Shown piece after piece: positions 53,570-63,179 of a stretch of 64,000 nucleotides of DNA. Under the pieces are notes generated by a model. The model did not search any database. It worked only from the letters and a program-made list of their open reading frames with translations, and was not told the DNA's origin. The position numbers and the translations under genes were made by a program. The number at the start of each line of letters is the position of its first letter. The first letter of the stretch is position 1. The DNA is taken from NCBI GenBank assembly GCA_948288625.1, contig CAOHYA010000001.1:806001-870000 (forward strand), in the 5' to 3' direction. Source of the stretch: an uncultured Candidatus Saccharibacteria bacterium (GTDB lineage Bacteria > Patescibacteriota > Saccharimonadia > Saccharimonadales > Saccharimonadaceae).

Positions 53570-54000
53570 GCAGCTCCTTTCAGTGTATCAGGCAATGTCA
53601 GCGACCGAGTTGTTTCAGTGGGTGATTCGAAACGAATCGTAAACCGATCTTCCGGTAATATTCCTTCCACAATATCTGCCCACTCGATGACAGTAACTGT
53701 TTTTTCGTCATGTACCATTTCAGCGACTTCGTTGGCCATGATACCTGGCTCGCTTAAACGATAGAAGTCGTAATGTACCAGCTGCAACGCATCACGGGCG
53801 TCATAAAGTCGACTAATGGTAAAACTCGGGCTTTGAATATCGTCTTCAATGCCAAGCCCCGTCGCAAGGCCTTTCACGAACGTAGTCTTGCCTGCCCCTA
53901 CATCACCGACCAATTCAAAAACTTCGCCACCTTTGAGCGTCTTACCGATTGCCATGGCCAGGTCTTTTGTTGCTTGTTCGCTACGCACCTCTATAATCAT
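53566..54000 (-). CDS. tsaE: TsaE, t6A complex ATPase
   Basis: A 144-aa P-loop protein: Walker A LVGDVGAGKTTFVKGLA (33-49), QSPSFTISRLYDA and HYDFYRL, all TsaE signatures. It drives the TsaBD complex. TATAAT lies 6 nt before the ATG, so this unit is leaderless. Divergent from pilB. Confidence 0.92.
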   Translation of the reverse strand: MIIEVRSEQATKDLAMAIGKTLKGGEVFELVGDVGAGKTTFVKGLATGLGIEDDIQSPSFTISRLYDARDALQLVHYDFYRLSEPGIMANEVAEMVHDEKTVTVIEWADIVEGILPEDRFTIRFESPTETTRSLTLPDTLKGAA

Positions 54001-54068
54001 CTGATAATTATATCATCTATATTCCTAGTACTTTTAAGGTGATTCGTTTATAGTAGAACGTAACCATT

Positions 54069-55856
54069 ATGCGCATTTCCGATACAATTCTGGAAACGTT
54101 GCTTGGGCGGGCAAAACTTGTAACTCCTGAGCAGTTAACTACCTTAAAAAATGAGGCGGTTCGTTCAAAGCGTCCTTTATCTCAAATCGTACTTGAACAA
54201 AAAATTGCTGACGAAAAAACGCTTGTTCAAGCTTTTTCTGATTATTCCGAAATACCCTTCGTTGAACTTAATCCGCAATCCGTATCAGCCGAGGTACTAA
54301 AACTTATTCCCGAACGTGTCGCACGCCAATATATGGCAGTGCTGTTCATGGTTGACGAAGAAGGCGTACACCACTTGGCCATGGAAGACCCTGATGATAT
54401 TCAGGCGGTGAATTTCATTCAGAAACAAATTGGTACCAATTCTCGAATTTATATCGCGACGAAAGATAATATACTGTCGGTACTCGATATGTATCGTGGT
54501 GACGTGAACAAAGAGTTGAATGAAGTTATCGATGTACAACGTGAAAACAAAGAAGCATCAACGACTGACACCGTGACCGAACAGGATATTTCTGAAGATT
54601 CACCAATTGCTCAAACCATTAACCTGCTTCTCGAATATGCGATCCGGTCGCATGCCAGCGACGTTCATGTCGAGCCACGAGAAGATTATGTACAGGTTCG
54701 ATACCGAATCGACGGTATACTGAAAGAAGTAAACCGTTTACCTCGTAATGTGCTTGGCTCATTAGTTAGTCGCGTGAAAATTCTTGCTAACTTAAAAATT
54801 GACGAGAAACGCGTCCCTCAAGATGGCCGCTTCAAAATTACCGTAGGTGGGCGTCAATATGCACTTCGTGTCAGCACCTTGCCTATCGTTGATGGCGAAA
54901 AAATTGTCATGCGTATTCTTGACGAATCAAACCAGGCAGTTACCCTCGGTGAACTTGGCTACTGGGGCAAAGCGCTCACCGATATCACGCGAGAAATGAC
55001 CGACCCGAATGGAATCGTACTTATGACCGGTCCGACCGGAAGCGGTAAGTCTACAAGCTTGTTCAGTATTTTAACGACGTTGAATAAACCAAACGTAAAT
55101 ATCTCAACCATCGAAGACCCGGTCGAATACAAAATTACCGGCGTCAACCAAACGCAAACAAACACCAAAGCAGGTATGACTTTCGCGAGCGGGCTTCGCG
55201 CCCTACTTCGTCAAGACCCTAACATCATAATGGTCGGTGAGATCCGTGATGGCGAAACGGCCAACCTGGCCATCCAGGCCGCTTTGACTGGACACATGGT
55301 GTTCAGCACCCTCCACACTAACAATGCCGCGACGACATTACCTCGTTTGCTCGATATGCAAATTGAACCGTTTTTGATCGCCAGCACCATTCGTGCGGTC
55401 GTAGGTCAGCGGTTAGTGCGTCGCCTTCATAAAGAATCTCGCCAAAGTTATGTTCCAAGCGAAGAAGAAAAAGCTGAAATACTCAAATTGTTCAACCTCC
55501 CGAGCGGTCAAGATTTTCGGGTTATTCATGAACTTGAAAAACAAGCCGCTGCTGGCGGACTGGGCGGAGATACTCCGCTAAGTACCGATGAAAACGGTAT
55601 TAAAACGTTATGGCGCGCCGATGCCGATTTCAACGAAGATTCTGTTCAAGAAGGCTACCGAGGGCGCGTAGGTATATATGAAGTACTTTACAATTCGGAT
55701 GCTGTTCAAAAGCTTATCTTAAGCCGGTCAACAAGTGATCAAATTCAAAGCCAAGCAATTCGAGAAGGTATGATTACCATGCAAATTGACGGCCTCATCA
55801 AAGCGCTCCGCGGCGAGACAACTATCGAAGAAGTCCTAAGGGTAAGCCGGGATTAA
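54069..55856 (+). CDS. pilB: Type IV pilus assembly ATPase PilB
   Basis: Cytosolic hexameric motor for pilus extension. The 595-aa protein has a GSPII_E N-terminal domain (about 1-140), then the ATPase: Walker A TGPTGSGKST, Asp box EDPVEY, Walker B IIMVGEIRDGETA and His box GHMVFSTLHTNN. The four-cysteine zinc motif of many PilB/GspE proteins is absent. TATAGT lies 14 nt before the ATG, so the leader is short. First gene of the pilus operon. Confidence 0.93.
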   Translation: MRISDTILETLLGRAKLVTPEQLTTLKNEAVRSKRPLSQIVLEQKIADEKTLVQAFSDYSEIPFVELNPQSVSAEVLKLIPERVARQYMAVLFMVDEEGVHHLAMEDPDDIQAVNFIQKQIGTNSRIYIATKDNILSVLDMYRGDVNKELNEVIDVQRENKEASTTDTVTEQDISEDSPIAQTINLLLEYAIRSHASDVHVEPREDYVQVRYRIDGILKEVNRLPRNVLGSLVSRVKILANLKIDEKRVPQDGRFKITVGGRQYALRVSTLPIVDGEKIVMRILDESNQAVTLGELGYWGKALTDITREMTDPNGIVLMTGPTGSGKSTSLFSILTTLNKPNVNISTIEDPVEYKITGVNQTQTNTKAGMTFASGLRALLRQDPNIIMVGEIRDGETANLAIQAALTGHMVFSTLHTNNAATTLPRLLDMQIEPFLIASTIRAVVGQRLVRRLHKESRQSYVPSEEEKAEILKLFNLPSGQDFRVIHELEKQAAAGGLGGDTPLSTDENGIKTLWRADADFNEDSVQEGYRGRVGIYEVLYNSDAVQKLILSRSTSDQIQSQAIREGMITMQIDGLIKALRGETTIEEVLRVSRD

Positions 55857-55859
55857 CCC

Positions 55860-57086
55860 ATGCCACGTTTTTCTTATCTCGCCTCGGATGACCAAAATAA
55901 TGTCATTAAAGGTAAAACGGAGCTTCCCGACCGAGCAAGTGTCATTAATGCACTTTCAAAACAGAATTTGCGCCCAATTAGTATTCACCAGCTAAAAGAT
56001 AAAAAAAGCAGTATTGATTTTGACCACTTATTCGAACCGACCAAAGTAAAGCAAGATCAATTAGTAAGTTTTACTCGTCAGCTCAGCGCCATGGTGGGTG
56101 CAGGAGTTCCTTTGTTGCGTTCGTTAAGCTCACTCGAGAAGCATTCGGAAGACCCTGCGCTCAGAAAAGTCCTCGCAATCGTCGTAAAAGATGTCGAAGG
56201 TGGAATGATGCTTGGCGACGCGATGTCAAAACATTCCAGTACCTTCAATGACATTTACGTGAACATGGTGCGGGCTGGTGAATCGGCCGGTATTTTAGAT
56301 GACATCCTGAAACGTCTTGCCGCCCAACTCGAAAAAAGTGCGGCGATACGCAAAAAGATCAAAAGCGCCATGGCTTACCCGTTGGTATTGATTTTTATTA
56401 CCATCGCCGCTTTCTTCGGCTTGATGCTGTTCGTGATTCCGCAAATTGGTAAGATCTTGCTCGACCTAGGAGGGGCGGACGCCGAACTTCCAGGTATTAC
56501 ATTGTTCATGCTAGGCATCAGCAGTATCATTACCACCTACTGGTATATTATTTTTCCAGGTAGCGCCGGGGCTATCTTCATATTTTTCCGCTATATCAAA
56601 ACGCCGAAAGGCCGCCGGCAATTTCATAGCCTTATTTTGAAAATACCGGGTATCAAAACAATTATCAAAAAAGTTGCCATTGCTCGTTTTGCCCGCACTT
56701 TCTCGGCCTTGATGGGTGCTGGCGTAGCGGTCCTTGAGTCGCTCGATGTCACGTCACGCGCCGTAGGTAATGTTATTTATGAAGAGGCGATTAAAAACGC
56801 TGCTATCGAGGTAAAGAATGGTAAATCATTATCAGTGGTAGTTGAACAAAACGAGCTGTTTCCCCCTATTGTGAGCCAGATGTTAGGCGTCGGTGAAGAA
56901 ACCGGCCAAACCGATACGGTGCTTTTGAAAGTGGCTGACTTTTACGAAGAAGAAGTTGATCTGGCAATTAACAGTATTAGCTCCATTATCGAGCCAGTCA
57001 TGATCGTAGTGATGGGTGGAATGGTAGGCTTGATTGCGGCCAGTGTCATGACTCCGATTGCTCAGCTGTCTCAAAACGTAAAATAA
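55860..57086 (+). CDS. pilC: Type IV pilus inner-membrane platform protein PilC
   Basis: A 408-aa GspF-type protein with two homologous halves: QLVSFTRQLSAMVGAGVPLL...MVRAGESAGIL and ARFARTFSALMGAGVAVLES...MLGVGEETGQTD, with three membrane segments. It follows pilB after 3 nt. Confidence 0.93.
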   Translation: MPRFSYLASDDQNNVIKGKTELPDRASVINALSKQNLRPISIHQLKDKKSSIDFDHLFEPTKVKQDQLVSFTRQLSAMVGAGVPLLRSLSSLEKHSEDPALRKVLAIVVKDVEGGMMLGDAMSKHSSTFNDIYVNMVRAGESAGILDDILKRLAAQLEKSAAIRKKIKSAMAYPLVLIFITIAAFFGLMLFVIPQIGKILLDLGGADAELPGITLFMLGISSIITTYWYIIFPGSAGAIFIFFRYIKTPKGRRQFHSLILKIPGIKTIIKKVAIARFARTFSALMGAGVAVLESLDVTSRAVGNVIYEEAIKNAAIEVKNGKSLSVVVEQNELFPPIVSQMLGVGEETGQTDTVLLKVADFYEEEVDLAINSISSIIEPVMIVVMGGMVGLIAASVMTPIAQLSQNVK

Positions 57087-57168
57087 CATTGAGCTTTAAG
57101 CATTACCATAATGTCATTTAGCTTCCTTTGCGTGTTATAATACAGTAGTTAATTACATCCGTGGGCAT

Positions 57169-58227
57169 ATGTCAAAATTCTTCTATAAAGACAAACCAAT
57201 CATCGGACTCGACATCAGCAGTACGGGTATAAAGCTCATGTCTGTCGATCCAAAAAAGTGGCTTGTAAGCGGCTATGGTTCACTTGACCTTGACCCTCTC
57301 AAAATTAAAGACGCCCTCGAAAACGAAAACGAAACATACTTAACTGATAACATTAAATTGCTGAAAAAAGAAAAGAACATTGGTAGTTTATCCGGTAATC
57401 GCGTCGTCATAGCTATTCCGACAACGCGGAGTTACACTCGAACATTCACCCTCCCCTCTTCAGCAGAAAAATCACTCGACGAAGCGGTCGTTCTTGAAGC
57501 CGAACAATATATTCCTATTCCTGCTTCAACTTTATACATCGACTACGAAGTTATTGAGCGTGGCAAAAAAAGCATTACGGTACTCATGAGCGCAGTATCA
57601 AAAGTTATTCTCGATAACGTCACCCGAAGCGTTGAAGCGGCTGGTTTACAGCCCGTACTTATCGAACCAAGCGTAAGTTCAGTAGGCCGTTTGCTCACTG
57701 CTACCGAAGACGGCTCACTGCCTACCGTAATTGTCGACATTGGCGCTACGAATACCGATATCGCCATTCTTGATCGCGGCTCAATCCGAGTAACTGGCGG
57801 CATTACCGTCGGCGGGAATACCTTCACCCTTGATATCGCCAAAAAGCTAAACGTCGCACTCGAAAACGCGCACCAACTAAAGGTCCTCAATGGTCTTAGC
57901 GCCGGGCCACGTCAACAAAAAATAAAAGAAGCTCTTGTTCCAAACTTAGAACGCGTTTTAGCAGAAACGAAAAAAGTAATTCGTTATTATAACGAGCGTA
58001 TCGGTAACGGTCGCAAACTTGAGCAGTTATTAGTCGTGGGAGGGGGTAGTAATATTCCTGGTATCGGCGAGTACTTTACCGACAATTTGATCATGGCCGC
58101 ACGTGTCGCCAGCCCTTGGCAACAACTTGATTTCGGTAAGCTACAGGAACCACCGAAGCAGTTTAGGGCACGGTATATTACCGTCACAGGCGCGGCTATA
58201 TTACCACCGGGGAGTATTTGGAAATGA
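57169..58227 (+). CDS. pilM: Type IV pilus assembly protein PilM
   Basis: A 352-aa actin-like ATPase of the alignment complex: IIGLDISSTGIKLMSVDPKK, VVIAIPTTRSYTRTFTLP, VEAAGLQPVLIEPSVSSVGR, VIVDIGATNTDIAILDRG and LLVVGGGSNIPGIGEY mark the ATP-binding subdomains. A separate TATAAT lies about 30 nt upstream, so pilMNO may have its own promoter. Confidence 0.92.
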   Translation: MSKFFYKDKPIIGLDISSTGIKLMSVDPKKWLVSGYGSLDLDPLKIKDALENENETYLTDNIKLLKKEKNIGSLSGNRVVIAIPTTRSYTRTFTLPSSAEKSLDEAVVLEAEQYIPIPASTLYIDYEVIERGKKSITVLMSAVSKVILDNVTRSVEAAGLQPVLIEPSVSSVGRLLTATEDGSLPTVIVDIGATNTDIAILDRGSIRVTGGITVGGNTFTLDIAKKLNVALENAHQLKVLNGLSAGPRQQKIKEALVPNLERVLAETKKVIRYYNERIGNGRKLEQLLVVGGGSNIPGIGEYFTDNLIMAARVASPWQQLDFGKLQEPPKQFRARYITVTGAAILPPGSIWK

Positions 58228-58784
58228 TAAACCTTCTTCCAACCGATAAAAAATCAGATATCCGCGCAGCGCGCACCAATCTTATTTTAGTGCGTTATAT
58301 TACTATTATTTTACTCGCCTTAGCATTCATTCTAGGCTCCATGTACGCTACGTACACCGTCCTGGGATTTACCAAACAAAGCTCTGATGAGGTGATTGCC
58401 TCGAATGACTTAAAGGCCGGGGTATATAGTTCGACCAAGGCACAGGTTGACGCATTAAGCGCTAGTTTAGCGCAGACGAAGGTTATTTTAGATCAAGAAA
58501 TTTTATACTCAAAAGTTTTTACTAACATTGCCCAGCTTATGCCTAGCGGAACCGTATTCGGTAAGCTCGCGTTTGACGAAGCGTCGTTTAGCGGTTCCCC
58601 GATTAGCACCAAACTATATGCAAAAACTTCCGCGAATGCCGTATCACTTCGTCAAAATTTCGAAAATTCACCGATGTTCAGTAATGTAAACTTTCAAACG
58701 ATCGTTGAATCGGGCAGCGGTATCGAGGGGTATCCAGTCAGTGTCGATATAACTTTCACTCTCACAAGGGCGGCTACACAATAA
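58224..58784 (+). CDS. pilN: Type IV pilus assembly protein PilN
   Basis: A 186-aa bitopic protein: the conserved INLLPTDKK start binds PilM, one helix follows (residues ~24-45), then a periplasmic-type ferredoxin-like domain. ATG 58224 overlaps the pilM stop (ATGA) and has GGGGAG upstream; a TTG two codons earlier is not needed. Confidence 0.85.
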   Translation: MINLLPTDKKSDIRAARTNLILVRYITIILLALAFILGSMYATYTVLGFTKQSSDEVIASNDLKAGVYSSTKAQVDALSASLAQTKVILDQEILYSKVFTNIAQLMPSGTVFGKLAFDEASFSGSPISTKLYAKTSANAVSLRQNFENSPMFSNVNFQTIVESGSGIEGYPVSVDITFTLTRAATQ

Positions 58785-59326
58785 TGGCCAGGCAACCATT
58801 TTCTCCACAAACGCTGCGCGGAGCATTAGTAGTACTCTTAATACTCGTTATCGCTGGTGGCGCGGGCCTCTTCTACCTCGGCCTCAACGAAATCCGCACC
58901 TATGCTATCGAAGTCAACCACAGTATTGCCGATGCCGAAGCAAGTAATGTACAAGTTCAAACTTTACAATCCCTCAAAGGCCAGCTTACCCAAAGCGAAG
59001 CTTTAATCGCTAAAGCTAATCAAATGTTCGCCATGAGAGAAAGCTATCAAACTCAAGCCATCACCGATATTCGCAATTATGCGAATACGTCAGGTATAGC
59101 TTTAGTTAAAACAAGCTTCGACGCGCCCGTTCCCGGTGTCAACCCAGTCATGACCGTGAGCTTAAAGGCACCAGTATCGTACAGCAAGTTAATTCAATTC
59201 CTCGATGCGATCGAAGGCAATATACCAAAGATGCAAGTTTCGAACATAGCCATAAGCCATGTAAACGCAGGGAATGCCGATTCGGTAACCGTCGACGATA
59301 TAAAAATAACGATTGCGACAAGGTAA
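58784..59326 (+). CDS. pilO: Type IV pilus assembly protein PilO-like
   Basis: A 180-aa protein with one N-terminal helix (GALVVLLILVIAGGAGLFYL), a coiled coil (ADAEASNVQVQTLQSLKGQL) and a small alpha/beta domain, as in PilO. Its ATG shares a base with the pilN stop (TAATG). Confidence 0.75.
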   Translation: MARQPFSPQTLRGALVVLLILVIAGGAGLFYLGLNEIRTYAIEVNHSIADAEASNVQVQTLQSLKGQLTQSEALIAKANQMFAMRESYQTQAITDIRNYANTSGIALVKTSFDAPVPGVNPVMTVSLKAPVSYSKLIQFLDAIEGNIPKMQVSNIAISHVNAGNADSVTVDDIKITIATR

Positions 59327-59329
59327 TAT

Positions 59330-59623
59330 ATGGAAAAGAAAAAAGTTTCTTCGATCGATATCATCAAACCTATAAAAAGGTTATCTAAAAGGTTTCACCT
59401 TATGTTATTTTTCGTATTTATCGTCGCCTGCCTCGCCGCCGCCGTATTGCTTATAAATAACACGCTAAAAGATAATGCCGAAGATCCAAACTATACATCG
59501 TCAATTAATGCTGGCTTTATCGACCAAGACACCTTGAATCGCTTAAACGCCCTTCACACCAGCGCACAAGGCACCCCAGCACCAGCCGCGCCTGCTGGAC
59601 GAATTAGTCCAGTTGGAGAATAA
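59330..59623 (+). CDS. Small single-TM protein at the end of the pilus operon
   Basis: A 97-aa protein: basic N-terminus, one helix (LMLFFVFIVACLAAAVLLI) and a flexible Ala/Pro-rich tail. It occupies the place of PilP but has no lipoprotein motif or PilP fold that can be seen. Only 3 nt separate it from pilO. Confidence 0.6.
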   Translation: MEKKKVSSIDIIKPIKRLSKRFHLMLFFVFIVACLAAAVLLINNTLKDNAEDPNYTSSINAGFIDQDTLNRLNALHTSAQGTPAPAAPAGRISPVGE

Positions 59624-59684
59624 AAGCCAGATACGAGCCGTACTGTAGCGCCCTTGGTGAAAAAAGCTTATACTATATATACAT

Positions 59685-60266
59685 ATGCTTATTCTAGGCA
59701 CTCGGTTATTGAATACTCCTGTAATGAGCCTCCAAACCGGTGGCCGATTAGCAAATACTCAAAAACCAATTATTGACCCGTCAAATTTAAAAATCGTCGC
59801 TTTTGAAGTGGAAGGGCAGTTACTAAGTGAGCGCCCTGCCCTTTTACGGGTTGCCGACATACGAGAAATAGGCCGAGTCGGCATGATCGTTAATAGTAAT
59901 GACGAGTTTATCGGCGTTCACGATGTCATAAAAATTGAGAAACTCTACGAACTTGGCTTTCCTCTACTCGGAATGACGGTTATCGACGACCACAAACAGC
60001 GCCTTGGTAAGGTTGAAGATTACACGGTTGATACCGATTCGTTTGTCATTCAACAACTTACTATTAAGCGAGGGTTCTTCAAATCACTTAACGACACCGG
60101 CCTGCTTATCAGCCGGACACAAATCATTGAAATTAACGATAATGAAATTATCGTTCGCTCACCTACGGAAAAAAGCATTGCGCCGGTAATGCAAGCAACC
60201 CGCACCGAGTTCATTAACCCTTTCAAAAACCCGGCCCGAGCGCCAAAACCCGAAACTCGATCTTAA
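59685..60266 (+). CDS. PRC-barrel domain protein
   Basis: A 193-aa soluble protein with two PRC-barrel-like repeats: TGGRLANTQKPIIDPSNLKI near the start and LGMTVIDDHKQRLGKVEDYT in the middle. PRC barrels act in RNA processing or bind other proteins; no specific role can be given. TATACT lies 10 nt before the ATG. It ends tail to tail with recX (4-nt overlap). Confidence 0.72.
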   Translation: MLILGTRLLNTPVMSLQTGGRLANTQKPIIDPSNLKIVAFEVEGQLLSERPALLRVADIREIGRVGMIVNSNDEFIGVHDVIKIEKLYELGFPLLGMTVIDDHKQRLGKVEDYTVDTDSFVIQQLTIKRGFFKSLNDTGLLISRTQIIEINDNEIIVRSPTEKSIAPVMQATRTEFINPFKNPARAPKPETRS

Positions 60267-60907
60267 TTACTCGGTTTGCGCTCTTCGATAGCTTGCTTAA
60301 TATCATCGTATCCAAAGCCTTGCCGCGCTAAGTAGGCGATAAGCTTTTGCTCATCTGGATACCGACCAGCTTTTTTCTCGATGATTTTTCGTAACTCATC
60401 TTCATCGGTACGTTCGCTTTGAGACAGCAATGAATCGATGATAGTCCGATCCACACCCTTGGTGGCCAGTTCAGCTTGTAACTTGCGTTTACTGATACCT
60501 TTTCTTAGTTGTCGATTCTCAACCCAGTACCGCGCGAAGGCCTCATCATTTACATAGCCTCTTTCGGTTATTCGGTCAAAGACACGTTCGGTCAGCACCT
60601 TACTGACACCTTTTTTTACAGACCCGGTTTTGGTACGTGTGTCACGAGTTTTTCGATACAGATATTGGCTCAGTTCGTAACGACTATGCGGGCGCATGAG
60701 TGAATACTCAAGCGCCCGCATGTACAATTTACCAAACTGACTTTCGTTCTCTAATTCGGAAAGTTCAGCTTCGGTATATTCTTTACCGACCTTTACTCCA
60801 AGTTCGGTTACTTGGGTAAAATCAAGTGAAAACCGATATTTACCATCAATAGATACATTCACGCGATTTTTATCACGTTGCTGTACGGATATCGATGTTA
60901 CTTTCAT
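60263..60907 (-). CDS. recX: RecA regulator RecX
   Basis: A 214-aa protein made of three-helix repeats; YSLMRPHSRYELSQYL, ERGYVNDEAFARYWVENR and IAYLARQGFGYDDIKQAIEE are typical RecX repeats. It limits RecA filaments. It follows recA by 17 nt on the same strand. Confidence 0.88.
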   Translation of the reverse strand: MKVTSISVQQRDKNRVNVSIDGKYRFSLDFTQVTELGVKVGKEYTEAELSELENESQFGKLYMRALEYSLMRPHSRYELSQYLYRKTRDTRTKTGSVKKGVSKVLTERVFDRITERGYVNDEAFARYWVENRQLRKGISKRKLQAELATKGVDRTIIDSLLSQSERTDEDELRKIIEKKAGRYPDEQKLIAYLARQGFGYDDIKQAIEERKPSN

Positions 60908-60924
60908 AGGCTAACCCAAAAGGA

Positions 60925-61977
60925 CTAGGCGGCTTCTTCAGCGACTTTCGTACGAACTTTCGACTCGATTTCGTCGAGAACCTCAGGGTTTTCAGCAAGA
61001 TATTTTTTACTTGCTTCACGCCCTTGGCCAATTTTTGCATCAGCGTAGTCAAACCACGCACCCGCTTTACCGACAATATTATGAAGGACCGCCAAATCAA
61101 GCACATCGCCAGTACGAGAAATACCTTCGTTGTACATGATGTCGAATTCTGCAGCACGGAAAGGAGGAGCAATTTTATTCTTTACTACCTTCACCTTAGT
61201 ACGGTTACCTATAATCTCTTCGCCTGATTTTATCTGACCAGTTCGGCGAATATCGAGACGAACCGACGCGTAAAACTTCAAAGCATTACCACCGGTAGTA
61301 GTTTCTGGGTTCCCAAACATAACACCAATCTTCATACGGATTTGGTTAATGAAAATAACGATAGTTTTACTTTTGTTAATGATACCCGTCAGTTTACGAA
61401 GTGCTTGGCTCATTAATCGAGCTTGAAGACCCATGTGACTATCGCCCATTTCACCGTCAATTTCAGCTTGTGGCACCAAGGCAGCTACCGAGTCGACCAC
61501 AACAAGGTCGACAGCATTAGAACGAACTAATGTTTCAACAATTTCGAGTGCTTGCTCACCGTTATCGGGTTGTGCAACGAGAAGATTGTCGGTATCTACA
61601 CCAAGGCGACGAGCATACGCAGGGTCGAGGGCATGTTCGGCGTCAATAAAAGCCGCCGTACCACCTTGCTTTTGAATTTCCGCAATTGCATGAAGGGTTA
61701 ACGTTGTTTTACCAGAAGACTCTGGGCCGTAGATTTCAACAATACGACCCTTTGGATACCCGCCACCAAGCGCAAGGTCGAGACTTAGTGCACCGCTGCT
61801 AATAAGTTCGACATCAACAGTTTTCGTATCACCCAAACGACGAATAGCACCGTCACCGAATTGCTTAATGATTTGTTCTTGCGCTAACCCTAGGGCCTTG
61901 AGTTTACCGTCGCTAGCGACTGGTGTTGCAGTAGTTTTCGCACCAGCATCGGACTTGTCAGCTTTTTTTGTCGCCAT
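60925..61977 (-). CDS. recA: Recombinase RecA
   Basis: A 350-aa DNA strand-exchange ATPase: Walker A GPESSGKTT, VDSVAALVPQAEIDGEMGDS, the L2 loop FGNPETTTGGNALKFYAS and the MAW-region. It starts with a Lys/Thr/Ala-rich tail. GAGGGAGAAG precedes the ATG and TATAAT lies about 32 nt upstream. No SOS box was recognised upstream. Confidence 0.97.
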   Translation of the reverse strand: MATKKADKSDAGAKTTATPVASDGKLKALGLAQEQIIKQFGDGAIRRLGDTKTVDVELISSGALSLDLALGGGYPKGRIVEIYGPESSGKTTLTLHAIAEIQKQGGTAAFIDAEHALDPAYARRLGVDTDNLLVAQPDNGEQALEIVETLVRSNAVDLVVVDSVAALVPQAEIDGEMGDSHMGLQARLMSQALRKLTGIINKSKTIVIFINQIRMKIGVMFGNPETTTGGNALKFYASVRLDIRRTGQIKSGEEIIGNRTKVKVVKNKIAPPFRAAEFDIMYNEGISRTGDVLDLAVLHNIVGKAGAWFDYADAKIGQGREASKKYLAENPEVLDEIESKVRTKVAEEAA

Positions 61978-62048
61978 ATACTTCTCCCTCTCTTATTTCC
62001 TACTTCTATTATACGCAGGCAAATCTTAATTTGCTATAATCTATAGAG

Positions 62049-62441
62049 ATGAAATATACACGTGGATTTACAGTCATAGAACTTCTTATCGTTGTCGTAC
62101 TATTCGTAGCGGCAAGTTTGCTTTTCTTTATACAAAAAAATAACGTCGAAGTAGCTGCTCGGGATGATATTCGCAAATCTTCTATCAATGCTATGTACTA
62201 CAGCTTGGAAGAGGTGTACTTCAAAGAAAATAAAAGTTACCCCCGAACGATTAATACGACCCTGCTCCCTTCGATTGATCCAGACCGCCTAAAAGACCCT
62301 AACGGGGTAAAAATAGGCGAAGCCGAAAGCAACTTCAGTTATGACGCTACTAATTGTGACGGTGATACCTGCAAGGCTTACACGCTTCGTACGACTCTAG
62401 AAAACGAAGATGATTATATTAAAACGAATCGTACTAACTAG
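62049..62441 (+). CDS. Type IV prepilin-like protein
   Basis: A 130-aa prepilin: short leader ending in G before FTVIELLIVVVLFVAASLLF, with Glu at +5, then a soluble head with two cysteines (NCDGDTCKAY) close together. It can be a major or minor pilin. TGCTATAAT ends 8 nt before the ATG (leaderless). Divergent from recA. Confidence 0.83.
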   Translation: MKYTRGFTVIELLIVVVLFVAASLLFFIQKNNVEVAARDDIRKSSINAMYYSLEEVYFKENKSYPRTINTTLLPSIDPDRLKDPNGVKIGEAESNFSYDATNCDGDTCKAYTLRTTLENEDDYIKTNRTN

Positions 62442-63172
62442 TCGCTTACGACTGGGCGGCCGTTCTTAAACGCCTCTACGGCATCGTTCAGAACACTAAC
62501 ATGCTGCTTCGGATTGGCGACATAACTAAACCGATAGGTCGTTTCATCACCCTCGGTGCTTAAGCGAATATCACCGTAATTAAGGATTTGCTGCAAAATA
62601 CCAACTTGCGTATAACTTGCATCCTCAATATTAGACAGGCTGACCGTTTGTTCCAGCCGGGAAAAAAGACTATGTTGAATTTCTTGAATAACACTTTCGT
62701 TGGTTAAAAAGAACTTATTGCTCACATACACATACCAACTGATAAACATACCCAAGGCAACCAACAAGCAAAACGATAATAGCGGTACGGCTACGAAAGA
62801 TGCTTCAGCGATACGGCCCGTAAAACCAAAACCTTCTGCGAACGCCCCGTAATTAAGAAGAACACCAAGTGTGATACCTATCAACAATGTACCGAGTCCG
62901 AGAGGAATTACCAAGCCAATCGGGTGACGGCGAACGGCATTGATAATAAACTCACCTTCACTTAGATTAAGCGTAGGATAATGAGCGACCGACTCTTCAT
63001 GGCGCTTTTGATCTTCAGGGCTGATAACAGCCTTCTCGGGTGATACCTGGCGAGTTACATGAACAACTGGCGGCACGGACGGAGCAGGCGTTGACTGAGA
63101 CTTAGGCGGGTGGGCATAGAGCGGCCGACCCTCGGCGTCGTAAGCAACAGGTTGTGGTTCTTCTGTATTCAT
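62438..63172 (-). CDS. Membrane protein with bacterial PH-like domain
   Basis: A 244-aa protein: a proline-rich N-terminal part (about 1-55), two membrane helices (HPIGLVIPLGLGTLLIGITL and VPLLSFCLLVALGMFISWYV), then a bPH2-type domain (FFLTNESVIQEIQHSLF, SLSNIEDASYTQVGILQQIL). Function unknown. TATAAT, overlapping the ruvB stop, lies 6 nt before ATG 63172; the longer frame to 63202 is rejected. Confidence 0.65.
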   Translation of the reverse strand: MNTEEPQPVAYDAEGRPLYAHPPKSQSTPAPSVPPVVHVTRQVSPEKAVISPEDQKRHEESVAHYPTLNLSEGEFIINAVRRHPIGLVIPLGLGTLLIGITLGVLLNYGAFAEGFGFTGRIAEASFVAVPLLSFCLLVALGMFISWYVYVSNKFFLTNESVIQEIQHSLFSRLEQTVSLSNIEDASYTQVGILQQILNYGDIRLSTEGDETTYRFSYVANPKQHVSVLNDAVEAFKNGRPVVSD

Positions 63173-63179
63173 AGTGCTA

